Notes: generated from the sequence alone by a model not told the origin. Counted from the first letter of the stretch, positions 34,801-48,198 are shown. The stretch is 64,000 nt of DNA from Kondoa malvinella (GCA_039545315.1 BCIM01000003.1:549799-613798); one strand, 5' to 3'. Numbers and translations: made by a program.

Positions 34801-35981
34801 GTCTTGTTGAATCGATTCTCGTCGCAGGAAGAAAGAGGGTAACGCTCCAGCGGCAAGCGCGTTATTGTTTTGAACTTTGTGACGCGATCATGATGCATGA
34901 CAATCTCAAATTTGGCCCTGAACACAAACACGGTTGCCTGCGTTATTAGGGTTATCTACAATCGCGAACCGGACGAGCAGAATATAACGACCTCATCAGA
35001 TTGCACACAACAAACCGAGCCGCTGCAGACCAATACCAGCTCCAGATCAGATCTTTGGCTACCATGTCATCCCTGCCTGTACTCGGCCTGTACACCCTTT
35101 GCTAGAGATTCTGACTCCAACGAGACACCCTTGGCGAACACAGCGCAATGATACCCGAACTTGCGTCGCCCAGAGAATGGCAACATTCGATAGACCGGCT
35201 TCATGTATGTTGGCAAGCTCCATAAGTCCGTGTTGGCTATATGGCCAGCTTTGCGCCTTCTTAAGTCGAGCCAAGAGACAGTTTCAAACAAGCGGCGAGC
35301 GGGCTGTTAACGCATTTGCTTCGTACTGGCATGCCGTAAACGAGATGAGGATTCTGGGAAGGTGCAGCAGAACGCTTGACGTTCTGCCAGCGAGTATGTG
35401 TACGCACAGAGTCACGCGTCTTCAGAGTATTGCCGAAATGGATCATGCTTGCGAGCCATGAGAAACGATACAAAAGCAGTAGATTCGCAGTCATCTTGAC
35501 AGGCAGTCTCGCAGTCATCAGACAGTCTCTTGTGCCCACAACGCTGCTGGCTAGGCTAGAGCAAGCCTTGTTGAAGCTGTCGTTGTAGCGATTCTGTCTT
35601 CTCTTGTATGAGGATTAGGGCAGCAGCAATTCCATTTCACTCGGGCCTGCGGATGTCGATGGACTTGTTGACCGTGCGTGCCCTGTCTTCTGAAGCAGAC
35701 TATTCGGAGAGTGCCATCAACGCTTCAAATAGCTTCTCCGGCTCGCAGCCTCTCTTTGTAATTCACATCGTTCCTGTGTCTTGTAAGGCACCAATGACCA
35801 GCTTCTTATGTTGCTCTAGGTCGTATCGGTGATACCTGTAAAAGCGCCAAGCAAAGGGCAGCCAGAGCGCCGAACCCGCTCTGTCTCTCATCTCTACACA
35901 AGAAAGAGCGCAGCTGTTATCTGCAAGCCGGCCGCGCATCAGTTCCAAGACTTGCTTTGATGGATCTGTGAAGCGCGTCCG
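34801..35981. other. Intergenic gap between CDT2 and PLD-family gene
   Basis: In 1.18 kb between divergent genes no ORF has convincing protein character, and the frames on both strands overlap each other. I see no tRNA, repeat or structured element that stands out. Confidence 0.4.
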
Positions 35982-38777
35982 ATGGTGTCAAAACGGCTCG
36001 TCGAGCTGTGCCAAAGAGATGAAAGCATTACTTCACTTGCAAGGAATCAAACAAAGGACTGCAGCCATCTGAGAAGGCAATTGCTATCGGAGCGTCAACA
36101 TCGCAAACGGACAGACTCGAAAAGCTCTTCCACTTCGTCAGAGTCAAGTTTATCCAGCAAATCAAGCTCCAGCTTCAGCTCCAGTGTCAATTCTCACGAT
36201 AGCTCGTACACCGAGGCTGAAGCGGAACATCTCGACACCCTTGCACAATGTGGTTCTTTTACCGACAGACCATCGGATCTCTTCCTGAAAATCTTGGGCA
36301 ATGTTCTGCAGACGCTAGAGAAGCATCCTCTTGATGGAATGTGCAGCCCTTCCCTTATTGCCACGACTGGTGTTATGCCTCTGTCTATCGTCTCTGTGTC
36401 AGTCGCATCAACATGCATGCAACCTTAATTAAAGACTCTCGAGCGCAGAATTCCCGATATCATCAGACATCACGCCGATCTCATAGTGACTGCCAAAAGG
36501 GATGTCTTCCTCGCTACTAGTCAGTCGGTTCCAAGGCTTTAATTGTTGCTTGACAAAAGTCTCCGAAACAGACTTGTATGTTTGCGAATTGCGAAGGCTT
36601 CACAGCTTGATGATTTCCCAGTTGGCAAGCATCAGCATCTCAGACGGCCATTGTTTCAGCGCTGGTTGAGCTGAGCGAGCGAGCGGGACAGCGAGGCGAA
36701 AGGGTTGTGGTGAAAGTGAGTTTGTCCATCTTCGCAGCTCATTAGCTCACCTTCATCATCGCAGATTATGTATGATCGTGGAACAGTGTGTACCGAGCGT
36801 AGAGAGTAGGCTAGGCTAGGCTCACAAGTGGACTTTCGTGCAGATGCATCAAGTGGGTTGCGCAGATCGGTTCATTTCCTTTACTGACTGTATTCGCAGC
36901 TCATTGACAACCATCACATCGTATCAGAGAGCAACTATACGGGCAACGCGGTCAAGCTACCATCTGCAGATGAAATTCCCAATATAGATCTAGAGGTGAT
37001 GAGTAAGTTTGCCCAAGCTGCTTGGACTAAGCTTAAGCTCGCACAGATTATCACAAGCCAGCTCTCGGAACGTCAGTCGTGCCTTCAGCTATACCTCCCG
37101 AAGCTCAATGGTATCTGTTTTGATAGCTTTCATAGCAAATTCCTGGTTGTCGACGGCCGCGTTGCGTTGATCAGCAGCAACAACATTCAAGACAGGGTCA
37201 ACCTGGAAATGATGACTCATTTGGAGGGCAGCATCGTCAAGAGCTTCACAGACACTGCTCTTCTGTCCTGGCACGAGTGAGCTGGAAGAATACAGTCTTG
37301 GTGACAATGCTTTGATATTCGATCGACAGAGTTATGGAACCTCTCATGCCTTCTGTTTCTGCTCCTCAACCTGATTGCCCCGCTCAATCTGGTTTTCTCT
37401 TTGGTAACGACCATCCGCTCATCATACAGAAGCACATTCCCTTCTCGAAACATACCAGTTCGATAAACGGTGCAGGGCCGACACATGGAGGTCCTGCAGA
37501 ATCACGAGTCTCCGATGTGCACCCTTCAGTCGAGGATCGCAAAACATTAAACGAGGTCGCCGAGCTTACAATAGCAAGCGAAGAGGCGCCAGAAGCGCTA
37601 GAGGTGGAGGTCGAATCCCTGCATCAACTCGAACGAGAAACCACTGTGCATCCCTCGAGCCACAGCACATCAAATTTCACCAAGCAGATGGAATCCATAC
37701 CAGCCGAAGAAGCGATTGTCGAGGATGCTTTGCAGACACAGGAGAGCTTAGGAGACGGATCACCCTTGGCAGCGATAACCAAGCACCTCAGTAAGTTGCA
37801 TGTTGTTCGTATGCACATGACTGAAATCTGCGGTAGACACAACGCTCCAGCCCAAAACTGTCGGCTCGCTGCCTGCAGATCACATACCAGAAACGGCATA
37901 TCAACCATTCGCTGTGCACAAGGCTCATGAGCCGTCAGCATCTACTCGATCTCCAGTCATATCGCTAATCGCTGCTGCAGATTCCCGATAGCGATGGTTA
38001 ACCGCTCACCTAATGGCTCACTCAATTGGGACGACTGTGGAAATCCTCAAGACGCAGCTTGGCTCGCTGCTATGAAATACGCTCAAGCATCTGTTTTCAT
38101 CCAAAGTCCGACCCTCAACGCTACGCCTATAGTCCAAGCTGTTCTCGATACCGTCAGACGTGGTATTGTCGTAACGCTCTATCTGTGCTTAGGTTTCAAT
38201 GACGCCGCAGAGATTCTGCCCAAACAAGGTCATTCCATGTCACGCATTGTTATTGTCGCTAATTTGCATGACAGGCGGTACAAATGCGCAAGTCGTAGTG
38301 CGACTCTTTGCTGCGTTAGCATCGGAGCACGAAGATTATCTGCGCGTACACTGGTATGTAGGCAAAGATATGAACGAACCCATCCCAGCATCTCAGAAGA
38401 AGCGAAATTGCCATATCAAGCTCATGGTCGTTGACGGTCATATCGGCATTCAAGGCAATGTACGTGCCAGGTGTTTCTCAGCTGGATTATAGCTGATCAT
38501 GAAACAGGGCAATCAAGATACCCAATCCTGGATGCATTCACAAGAAACAAACATCCTCATTGACTCGCCCCAGATCTGCAGCGAATGGATGACTGCGATC
38601 GACTCGAACCAGAATACGGAACAATACGGTCGAGTGGACAATGATGGGATCTGGAGGGAGAATGGGAAACCGCTCAAGGACGCTGGGATGCTGGATCCGG
38701 AGACTGGGTTCAGGAGCGCTGTGAGTGGGATTGCGGGTGCTATCAAACGGTTGAGGGGGAGTCCGGCGAAGAAGTAG
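35982..38777 (+). CDS. Phospholipase D superfamily protein with two HKD motifs
   Basis: Two catalytic HxKxxxxD motifs are visible: HSKFLVVDGRVALISSNN near 37132 and HIKLMVVDGHIGIQGN near 38410. Upstream are a start MVSKRLVELCQRDESITSLA, a Ser-rich stretch, RIPDIIRHHADLIVTAKRDV and ALVELSERAGQRGERVVVK joined to IMYDRGTV. Between the two motifs lies an acidic, Pro/Ser-rich linker of more than 150 residues (about 37350-37800). The C-terminus has DPETGFRSAVSGIAGA and ends RGSPAKK. Splicing near 36520-36630 could not be resolved. The family includes cardiolipin synthases and phosphatidyl transferases; the substrate here is unknown. It is convergent with NSA2. Confidence 0.8.
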
Positions 38778-39002
38778 GAGGAGGATGAGTGCGAATGGAC
38801 ACTGCCGACGAAAATAAGGTGCTCATGGACCATGAACACTACGAGGACAAATTGTTTGTACAATAGATAAGCCAACGAAGTCATGAACACTCTAGAGACG
38901 AGCGATCTGAACTATGACTGTCTAGGTTGGATGAGGTATAGGTATGATACAATTGCAGATGCAACAAGAAAGATGCGAGAACCCAAAAACCAACAACCAA
39001 GA

Positions 39003-40118
39003 TCAGACCAGAAGAACAGCGTTGATACAGCCCTGTATGATGTATGGTGGTCAGATACCAAGTGTCGAGGGGATTGCGAGCACTTACATCCAGTTCCGGG
39101 TTGTTTGTGACTTGCGCATACTTGGCCCAGACGACTTTTCCTCCCGTAGTGACTAGACCGAGTTCGGAAATCTATATACCATCTCAGCTCGATGGCACGG
39201 TAGATAGCGAGTAGACGACGCACATTCACTTCGATGATTGTACCTCTAGTCATGACGCCTAGCTGAGTGAACATGGGCGATTGAGGATTCTTCTTTACGC
39301 CGATAATCTGTAGCTGGAAGGTCGCTTTGAGCTCAGCTGTATCATATCATACTTAGCTTAGATTAAGACGAGAGATAGGAAATGACAAACGATGTGTCAC
39401 ATTGGCCTTTTTGTAGCGCAATGCCATAGGTCGAATGAAACGTTCCATTTTGACTGGTTTTCTTGTGAAGCCTTCTCCGACGAAAGTAGCTTTGTTCACT
39501 CTGTCGATGACAATCCAATTGAGCGACAACCTCGCAACATCAGGATCCACACTGACAATCGCTTCCAACCTTTTTGCTTTCTTTTACCAGTCTTGATGAC
39601 CTTGAACGCCTCGTCTTCCGCAATTCCTCGTACTTTCGGTAACGGCACTGCAAACTTGCCCGCTTTATCTTTACGCTTGTCCTTTAAAGCCGAGCTAAGG
39701 GCTTTCGCGTTGTTTGTCCCTTCACGATCCAACAGATACGCAGGCAAAGCTCCTTCGGGCAAAGCATCCACATCTTTCGTCTTGACGTTGCGTTCCTCGT
39801 GGGCCTTGATCTTTTTGCGCATAGATACTTTTTCAGCATATCTCTTACTGGACATGCCAACATCTGTCAGCTCGAATATGACAGGGAACAAGGGGAGACG
39901 AACGCATGTAAGATCTTTGCACGTTTGCCGTGTAGTGTTTGAGCATCGTGTGAAGCCTTATGCACTGAACGAGCTTCCTTCTTGCGGACCTTCTCTTCGT
40001 GATCTAATCGTTTACCATGCCGCTGTCAAATTGAATATGAGCGACTGTCACACCAGCACACATCCAGAAGTTTGAAGCTGACCCGCTGCGCTTCTTCGAT
40101 ATACTGATTTTGTGGCAT
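39003..40118 (-). CDS. NSA2: Ribosome biogenesis protein NSA2
   Basis: Nucleolar factor for pre-60S assembly and 27S pre-rRNA processing. The start [12 protein letters not shown] at 40118 is followed by the basic helical N-terminus, then [98 protein letters not shown] and [19 protein letters not shown] sequence. The last exons give [20 protein letters not shown] and GCINAVLLV. It matches the highly conserved family almost block for block at the normal length of about 260 residues. Introns include one at about 39010-39090 before the final nine codons. Confidence 0.95.
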
Positions 40119-41245
40119 TTTGACGGTCTGAGGTTAAGAGGGAGGATTTTTTCACTTGAACCGAAGCGGTGAACGACGAGCGATGTTAGCCTGTTTGAAT
40201 GATACCAGAGACTGCAGAAATACCTGGACTGATGCCTCCGAATCGCTGGATCTGCTCAGAAGCCTGTACTTGTCACATCGAACCGACAACTGTCCTATCT
40301 CGTCTTGCCCTTGTTTGCGCTGCTTCTGTCCGTAAACCCTCGTGCTGTGATTATCTGTAGGCTCAATACTACTGGCTACACTATTATTGAAGCTCCCTAC
40401 GTCCTCGTCTTGTCCCGTAAAGAGTATTCGCGGACAGACCAGAATTCATGCTTCTGTACCTACAAGCCTTCAGCTATTTCGAGTACTTGGTCTCTTCAAG
40501 CACCTGAAGATAATTCGGCTTTCACATTTGCTTAGACCCGTGAATTCGGGGACGACTGTTCCTTCGTCTGCTGTTGCTCCTTGAGCTCCTCCTCTTTCCT
40601 CCACCGTCATATTGCCCTGCTTGAACTGATCTCCCTCTGCAACTACTAAAACAGTCGAGTCTGTGTCGCTTTTACGACTGTACGCCTTGGAGACAGTGCG
40701 TTTGAACATGTCCGATATTAGCTGTGCAAATTGCTGACCATCTCGCCAGGCACCGACTCCTACCACATGCCTGTGGGTGCAGGATGACAAATACTGTTTG
40801 GACGAACACTGAACTATGGTAGAGGTAAGGTGATTTGCGTGAACATGGTCAGACTGACAAGTGTTGCAGCTACTCTTACACTGTCGTAATTACCATTCTC
40901 CGTACCAGACGAGCAACAAGAGGAGCGCCAATGTCATTGGCATGGCTGTTCAACAGCGACTGTGAAGGTGTGCTACTATTTGTGTATGCGCAGCGCAAGC
41001 TCTAATGTGTGTCAACAGCTCCCTGGGCATGTGGAGAGCATGCGGTAGCCCTCGGTGAGGTTGCTCCCTTCTGGCGAGCGACTCACCAGGCATGACAGAA
41101 GCAAATCGCTTTACCGGCCCTGCATCACTAGAGTTGTCTATAGAAGCTTTAACCTTATGCCTCTGCTTTCCTTGTGAATCATTCGACTGCTGCAACATGA
41201 GAGAAGGACAATGACGATTTTGGCAGACGTTGACACTTGCCAACG
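40119..41245. other. Gap with a possible unidentified minus-strand gene
   Basis: Between NSA2 and SAC1 the minus strand carries open pieces with some protein character: 41198-41100 (MLQQSNDSQGKQRHKVKASI), 40990-40890 (LLNSHANDIGAPLVARLVRR) and 40790-40470 (RDGQQFAQLISDMFKRTVSK). I could not join them with consistent phases. They may be a real unidentified gene ending at 40470 or chance frames. Confidence 0.25.
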
Positions 41246-43945
41246 ATGGTGCTCCATAATCAGCTCAGATTGTATGCTCTGAGCTACAGCACAAGCGCAA
41301 GCTGATATAGATCGACGTAGCTACATTTCAGGTGATGCGTATTACCTCGTAGGCGAAGGAGGCTCGCAACCGGAAACTTTGACCATCAATCGCAAAGCGA
41401 ATGAAGTTTCCTTGCGCTGTAAGCAGGCTTCCTGTGTGTCCAAGGCAGTGGGCTGACCAGAGGAGCTGTGTATTAGCTGGTCCACTACCTCAGAACGTGT
41501 CGTATGACAAGGCCCTGCCAGTCGCTGGTTTGTTTGGCATCATCTCCCTGCTTTCTTGTAGGCATTCTTGCGCGTCCAGACCCACAGCCTCTGACGGAAC
41601 GGGATAGCCGACTACCTCATCCTGATCAAGACCTCTCGTCGAGTCTCGTCCATCCTCTATACCGACATTCACGAAGCGACAGATTTTGCTTTATACCCAA
41701 TTGATCCAGCACCACATGGCTCGCCAGCTCTAATATCAGACAAGTCGGTAGAAGAGAAATACCTGCTCGGATTGGTCAAGCAGCATCTATACAGTGCCCC
41801 GTTCTATTTCACTTATGGCAACTATGACCTCACGTCGAGACTTCAAGCGCAAGCTGCAGAAGGCGATGATGAGAAACAAAAGGCCATGTGGGAAAGAGCG
41901 GATGATCGCTTCTTTTGGAACAAATACCTCCAGTCGCGATTGATCGAATTGACGACTCGGAATATACATGATGTTGGTCCAATATTTGCGTTCAGACAAA
42001 GTCTTTACTGAGCTCTTGGTTCCAACAGCTTGGCAACTTTATATTACCTGTCATGTTTGGCTGCAAGTCGTCTTGTCTCGTGATCATTCATCTGTCTGAA
42101 ACGATCTTTAGTTTGCGAAATCCGTTATGGCAACATCAACGGGCACAACTTCATCTTTGGCCTCATTTCCCGTCGCTCACGCTATCGTGCTGGTACACGT
42201 TACTTCTCGCGCGGCATCGACCAGAAAGGCAACGTCTCTAACTTCAACGAAACGGAAATGATTACTCTGCTCGATCACCCAAACAAGGCTACCGCTGGCG
42301 CACCAGTCTCGGCAGGCGTAGAAGGTCAGGTCAGGTGCAGCTTTGTGCAAATCAGAGGCAGTGTGCCGCTGTATTGGGCCGAGATCAATAATTTGCGGTA
42401 CAAGCCTGACTTGAAGGTGATGGATCTATCGGATACGGTCAGTCTTGGTGCATGTTTGATAATGAGCCGTACTGAAACAGCTAAACAGACTGAATCGCTT
42501 CGCCGTCACTTTGAGCACCTCAATTCCGTTTATGGCGACGTGTATGCCGTCAACCTCGTCAATCAGAAAGGCTATGAGAAACCAGTCAAAGATGCCTTCG
42601 AGCGCTCCGTTGCCATTCTCGCCAATCCAAAAGTCCACTACACCTACTTTGACTTCCACCACGAATGCAAAGGCCTACGTTTCGACCGTGTTTCTGTCTT
42701 GCTGGATAGTCTAGACGATGAGATCGATCAACAGGGCTTCTTCTACCACGACAGCATTTCCGGAAGCAAACCTCAGCGCAAACAGTCAAGTGTCGTCAGG
42801 ACGAATTGCATGGATTGTTTGGATCGAACGAACGTCGTTCAGTCTGCGTTGGCAAATTCTGTGTTGAATCAGCAATTGCGACAAGTTGGAATCTTGTCGG
42901 GCGATCAAAAGATTGACGACTACCCGGATTTCATCTATACTTTCCGAAATGGTGCGTTGACTCATTTGTCTCTCAACAGACATCTTTGACAGAGTGTGAT
43001 AGTCTGGGCGGACAATGCGAATGTCATCAGTAATGCTTACTCTGGCAGTGGAGCGTTGAAGACGGACTACACTAGGTGTGCAGTATCTCATTCCAAGTCT
43101 AAAATGCTAAGAAATGGTTTTGTGACGCAGAACTGGCATTCGCACAAAAGAAGGAGCGCTTCAAGACGGATACAACTCGATACAGCGGTACGTCAAGAAC
43201 AACTTCTTCGATGGCCCGAGACAGGTGGGCAAAGTTTCTGAGATTCTCCCTTTCCGGCAGTTGATAGTATTCTTGCCTACAGGACGCGTATGATCTGGTC
43301 ACTGGCGCTTGGGTACCACGGAAAGGAGGAGACTCATTTTTGGCGGATCGCAGACCTGTTCTAACCAGAGTCGTGAGTAGCTCGTTCTCGTTCTATCAGA
43401 GCAATCGGTTGAATTTTCTATAGGCCCCTTGGATGCTGCTCGGTCTGCTCTTTATCCTCTTCTTCGGATTCTGGGCTCCTGCGACCTCAACAGGTAAAGT
43501 CCACCTCAACAGTGTTAGAAGGTGCTGACTGGACCGGATTGCAGCTATCTTTGGATCAGCCAGCAAAACCCGTTTGTTCATCCTCGTTAGCGGTGTCGCC
43601 ATCTTCTACTACATCACCGCGCACGGCATCGACTACGTCTCATGGCCTAGACTCAATCAGCTCAGCGACACTATCAACTATGAAGGCAAAGGCTTTGAAT
43701 CAGCACGAAAGGGTCGCGGACCGGCCAGCTACCACGGAAGAGCGCTTTCCAAAAGTACTGCAGTACGGGAGAAGTCAACGACAGCAACGTATCTCGGTCA
43801 CCAGGACAATGCATTCAGAAGAGAATCTGTCGTTCAAGGCGTCGGCCAAACATTACCTGGCGGCCACAAGCTTACGCCTGCTATTCAGCAAGAACAATTC
43901 AAGCGTGTGCCAGACGCCGATGCGACCAAGGAGCGCGTAGATTAG
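41246..43945 (+). CDS. SAC1: Phosphoinositide phosphatase SAC1
   Basis: ER/Golgi membrane phosphatase that turns over PtdIns4P. The catalytic CX5R motif is present in [20 protein letters not shown] near 42800. Other SAC-domain blocks are [118 protein letters not shown] and [20 protein letters not shown]. Two C-terminal membrane helices follow ([40 protein letters not shown]) and then a long basic cytosolic tail ending ATKERVD. The start at 41246 ([11 protein letters not shown]) fits the family but its junction to AYYLVGEGG near 41320 is not resolved. Stop at 43943-43945. Confidence 0.88.
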
Positions 43946-44022
43946 ACTAGACATTTTCCCCCTGTTATATTATTATGATTTACACCGCTTGACACAAATC
44001 CCAATCCCGTCAGCAAGCATCC

Positions 44023-45309
44023 TCAGACTTCTCTTCGCCCGGTGTAAGTACTGTTGAGTCTCATTTGTAAGTGTTCCAGCGACGTTGGAGTGCTGCCGAA
44101 AGAGCAACCCTTCCGCTCGAGTCTTTTGATGTCCTCTGTAAGTACAATCAGCTGTCATCTGACTGAAGAATGTGACTAAGCATACCAGCTGAAACATCCC
44201 GAGGCGGAACAACAGCTTTCAAAACAGCATCTTTGTTTGGTTGACAAAAGAAGGCCATGCTGAACCGATCATGACCTTTCACGCCTTCCTTGTACGGCGG
44301 CGAGATGACTCGATGCAATGTAGACTTGTATTTGCATGATGACCAGAACTCGAAAGCGTCTCCGATGCTGCCAGAAATCAGTTACAGGGAAAAGTGAAAA
44401 GGACGGAGAGAATCGTACTTGACCAGAACAGCGTTTTCGACTACTGGCACGTTGATCCAAGCTGACTCATCGTCTATAGAACAGGAAGGAGGGAGGACTT
44501 GAAGACCATCTCCGCCATCGACAGCTTGTTGGAAGAGTCTGTATTCACGTCAGTCAAAGCGATTCTTGACAGAAGGAAAGGGACGCACAGAGTCAGAGAG
44601 CCATAATCTGAATGGGCACCAGCTCGATGTGAAGCTTCATTGGCTTTCGAAGTCGGAGCTGGGTAATGCAGCAAACGCAGAGCGGAGATATTCTCTGGGA
44701 CAGTATAGAGATGTTGGTCTGTCAGAAAGTCAGCTTCACCCTACCGATAGTGGAGAGTTCAACAGACTGGTAAAGTAGTCCGAAGGCATATTGATGCCTA
44801 TAGCAAACGCTTCAAGCAGTCTTTGGCAGAAAGCATGGCACTGCTTTTGTAGTTGGAAGACGGCATCCTCGTTTTCTTTCAGTATAGGCGGAAGAGGTTG
44901 CTGAGGTGTGCCATCCGGAGCGCACAAAGCAAAGTTGAAGACCTGCTTGCTATTAGCTTCCTAGACTACAGTACGTCGACACTTACCTGTTTTTGATCTC
45001 CAGGTTTTGACGGGTCCAATGACTCTTGACCTGGCTTGGAATACCCAACATTGTTCGTAGTCATGCTCACGGCCTCTTTGTCTTGTGTGCTTTCATTCAG
45101 AAAGAAGTCTTTGCTGATTTTGAACACTTCTGCTGCTTGTGCCTCGAGACCGGTGTTCTTCAAGTATAGAAAGCCTATGGACTCTGCCGCGTCTGCGACT
45201 GCTTTGGCCAGAGACGCTGTATTGTCATGCTGTGCGAGATCTGCATAGCCGTCAGCATGCATAGCGTCACGCTCTTTTAGAATCACTCACCTATCAATGG
45301 AATCTCCAT
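44023..45309 (-). CDS. 2-oxoglutarate/Fe(II)-dependent oxygenase, IPNS-like
   Basis: Non-haem iron oxygenase of the isopenicillin-N-synthase-like family. The start MEIPLID at 45309 is joined to LAQHDNTASLAKAVADAAES, then IGFLYLKNTGLEAQ, VGYSKPGQESLDPSKPGDQK, LEAFAIGINMPSDYF, LHYPAPTSKANEASHRAGAH, SDYGSLTLLFQ, DGLQVLPPS and TLHRVISPPY. HSD and the later H of TLHRV are the HxD...H iron ligands; R in DRFSMAFF is the likely 2-oxoglutarate contact. The C-terminus ends LNSTYTGRREV. The substrate is unknown. It is divergent from an Old Yellow Enzyme gene with 278 bp between the starts. Confidence 0.85.
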
Positions 45310-45587
45310 GTCTATTGATCTGGCTGCTCGACAAAAGAAGCAACGGCATGATAAGGGGTGTCCTTATCAGGTCGGATGAACATTCTGCCTCGAAATTCAT
45401 GCAAGTCTCGGCCAAGCTCTTCTGCGTGTCCGAGCAGCTCTCCAGCATGCTCTACACAGCTCCCAGTACCTCATCAGCTCAGAATAGGGCACGCTTACTA
45501 AATAAACAATCAACATAGCGGAAAACTGGAAAATCGTCATGTCACCGCTTCTTGCTCTACATCCACCGTTAACAGCATCTAGCCAAC

Positions 45588-47379
45588 ATGTCTGACGTCG
45601 TAGGCCAAAGCATCACCTTCTCCGTGAGCCGCCTTTACCGAAACAAGCTGCTCCAATAATTGACGGAACGCACTAGAATGGAGTTACAGCACAAAATCGT
45701 TTCCTCAAGTCTGCCATGACTGAAAGGCTTTGCACCTGGGGCGTAGAGTTGAACGACCGAGGTGTCCCTAGTCCTCAATATGAGCATCTCGTGAGGCTCG
45801 CGGATCGGAGCGAACTTCAGATTGCTCATGTCTAGCTTCTAGTACAAGCTCTGGGGTGAAGGAAAGACCGGTATTCTCGTCTTTGGGAATGTGCCCTGTG
45901 ATGTCCGGTACCCTGAGCAAGCTAGAAACGCTTGCATGGACCCGGATCAATCGCCAAAGGACATTGTCGAAAAGTTCAAGCCGGTCATCAAGGCTGCAAA
46001 AGCTCATGGTAGCTTGGCAATTATCCAAATCACTCATGCTGGGTATGTAACATGTTGATGCCTTTGGCTATCGTCTAATTCTGCCGCTGCTAGACGTCAA
46101 ACTCCCGAGTAGGCTCACAGCCCGACATTAAGTCTCTGGCTGACTGATTTCAAGGTACATTGCTCCTACTCCAGTCTCAGCTTCCGAAACTCAGTCGCCA
46201 CCACTGGGAGGAAGTGCGTTAGCCTTCTTATACTGCGTACCATTCAGCTAATATGCAACAGTGACCTTTGGCCCTGCTCGAGCACTCAAGACCGAGGAAG
46301 TAGAAGACGTCGTTCGCCGCTTCGTTTGGGCAGCTAAGCAGTTCCACACTGCCGGTGCTGACGGTATCCAGCTTCATTGCGGTATGCTTTCATCCCTTCC
46401 TTTCGCTCTATGTCCTGATTCGTCTATTAGCACACGGCTACCTGCTCTCTCAGTTCCTATCACCGAGAATCAACAAGCGAACCGACAAGTACGGAGGCTC
46501 GCTCGAGAACCGCACTCGCATCCTGTTTGAAATCTTGGCTGGCATCAACAAGGAAGTCCAAGATGACAAATTCTTGCTCACCATCAAGATCAACTCTCAG
46601 GACTTCATTGATGGTGGTTTCTCTGAAGAAGAATCTCGCGAAACTTGCCAGAACTTGGAAAAGGCTGGTATCCACCTCATTGAGCTCTCGGGTGGTAAGT
46701 GTGCAGCCTGCTTCTCAACGCCTTTCTTATACTTGCGATTAGGTACCTACGAGAAGATGGCGTTCTCTCACCAAAAGGAGAGCACCAAGAGACGTGAAGC
46801 TTTGTGGGTTCTTATTCTTCGCCACGGAGATTCTCTTTGCTCACTCGTGACCCTTCTTCAGCTTCATCGAATTCTCTGAGAGGCTCCGTCCACACATCAA
46901 GAAGGCCAAGCTGGCAGTCACTGGTGGTTTCCGCTCGACCGATGCCATGGCCGAGGCAATTAACGGCGGTGCATGCGATGTAAGGCATGCTTGTCGCTCT
47001 GTTGCAATGTGGCTGACTTTCGATGCAGATCATCGGTCTAGGCAGACCTTTGACGCTCGAGACTGACTTAAGCGATTTGCTTGTTACTGGCAAGAGCAAG
47101 GCCGCGAAGGAGAACAAAACTTTCGAGGTGCGTCTCATCTCCTTTGTTCGCGCTGTAAAGTACTCATAGTATGACCAGGCCACTCAAACCGCCTCTTCAT
47201 ACTATGCTCTCGGCGAACTTGGTCACGGTCGACCAGCACCTGACTTCTCCGACGAGAAAATCGCAAAGAAAGTGGATGAAGCTATTCAGAAGGATACTGC
47301 TGGCGCCTTCAAATTTAGACCCCTGTTGGACGATGACAAGGAGAACAAGATTCGTACTCATGACACGTCATCTTTGTAG
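45588..47379 (+). CDS. NADH:flavin oxidoreductase, Old Yellow Enzyme family
   Basis: FMN-dependent ene-reductase TIM barrel. The start MSDVVGQSITFS leads to NRFLKSAMTERLCTWGVELN (junction inferred), KTGILVFGNVPCDVRYPEQA, AHGSLAIIQITHAGRQTP, VTFGPARALKTEEVEDVVRR, AKQFHTAGADGIQLHC, and the signature HGYLLSQFLSPRINKRTDKY then GGSLENRTR. KINSQDFIDGGFSEEE, LAVTGGFRSTDAMAEAING and CDIIGLGRPLTLETDLS cover the FMN phosphate site. The C-terminus is extended, ending KENKIRTHDTSSL. About nine short introns interrupt it. Physiological substrates of this family in fungi are mostly unknown. Confidence 0.88.
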
Positions 47380-47431
47380 AGGAGAGTTGCGGTAGCTTGT
47401 GACATGATATGATATGACAATGCAAAATAGA

Positions 47432-47803
47432 TTACAGACAGTACAAAAATGACGAGACATGTATAAGATATCGACCGACAAGAGTACAAAAAGCAGTTAA
47501 GAACAATCGTTTGACCTTTGAATGCCGCTCTGATCTGACCAAAAGGCGACGCAGATAAGCTCGATTCGTAAGGACGTAAAGCTTGCAATAGGCGATAAGT
47601 ACAGGCTTTCGAGTAGCTGTGTTGTAATGAGGGCGAACGCTCGATGGCAGCAAGTTCAGAGCAGATTTCAAGGTCGGTATAGTCGCAGCTGAAGGTGGTG
47701 TTCCATGGAGTAGATCATTGACTGTGACCATGCTGTCAAGTAACGCTTTAATGGCAAGCAGGAGGATCGGAATGAAGATGGACAAGCGCTCAAGCGCCGT
47801 CAT
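47432..47803 (-). CDS. Possible small membrane protein, unidentified
   Basis: The frame starting MTALERLSIFIPILLLAIKA encodes one hydrophobic segment, then HGTPPSAATIPTLKSALNLL and a basic end (TNRAYLRRLLVRSERHSKVK). The same frame continues upstream without an ATG to an AG near 47916, so an earlier exon is possible. It ends 53 bp from the convergent OYE gene. I do not recognise it. Confidence 0.35.
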   Translation of the reverse strand: MTALERLSIFIPILLLAIKALLDSMVTVNDLLHGTPPSAATIPTLKSALNLLPSSVRPHYNTATRKPVLIAYCKLYVLTNRAYLRRLLVRSERHSKVKRLFLTAFCTLVGRYLIHVSSFLYCL

Positions 47804-48198
47804 GACGCGTGGGAAGAAGACCTGTGCTAGCAGCCTTGCATACGGTCTGATAGAGCTTCTCCGCGAATGTTCGAGATTGACTTCGTTCTTTCGGAACGAG
47901 CGACCTCAAGAGTCGAGAATCAGAAGCAAATAGTCTCCGTTGACCTGCACTACATGACTATATAATCCTCTTTGCTGCTATATCCCTGCGCTTCAATCGA
48001 GCTTCAGTTGTCGACGAGCCTTTCACGTTTCGCCGTGCAATGTTTTTTTCAGCTTTAAGTTCTGCTGGTAGCGAGAACGCTGTGTGCTGATCCTCAACGC
48101 CATCAACACATCGGCCCACTTCAACTTGAACCAGGCCAGCTATTCTTGTTTGCTTGGAGAGGCGCGCGAGCTATCTCATCCTGCCTCAGCCATCCAAA
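47804..48198. other. Intergenic region
   Basis: TATATAAT at 47959-47966 is a possible TATA element about 235 bp before the next plus-strand ATG. Nothing else recognisable was seen. Confidence 0.35.

Noticed and set aside
34897..35950. Several overlapping ORFs on both strands between CDT2 and the PLD gene
   Set aside because: They overlap each other in many frames and none has motifs or consistent splice phases.
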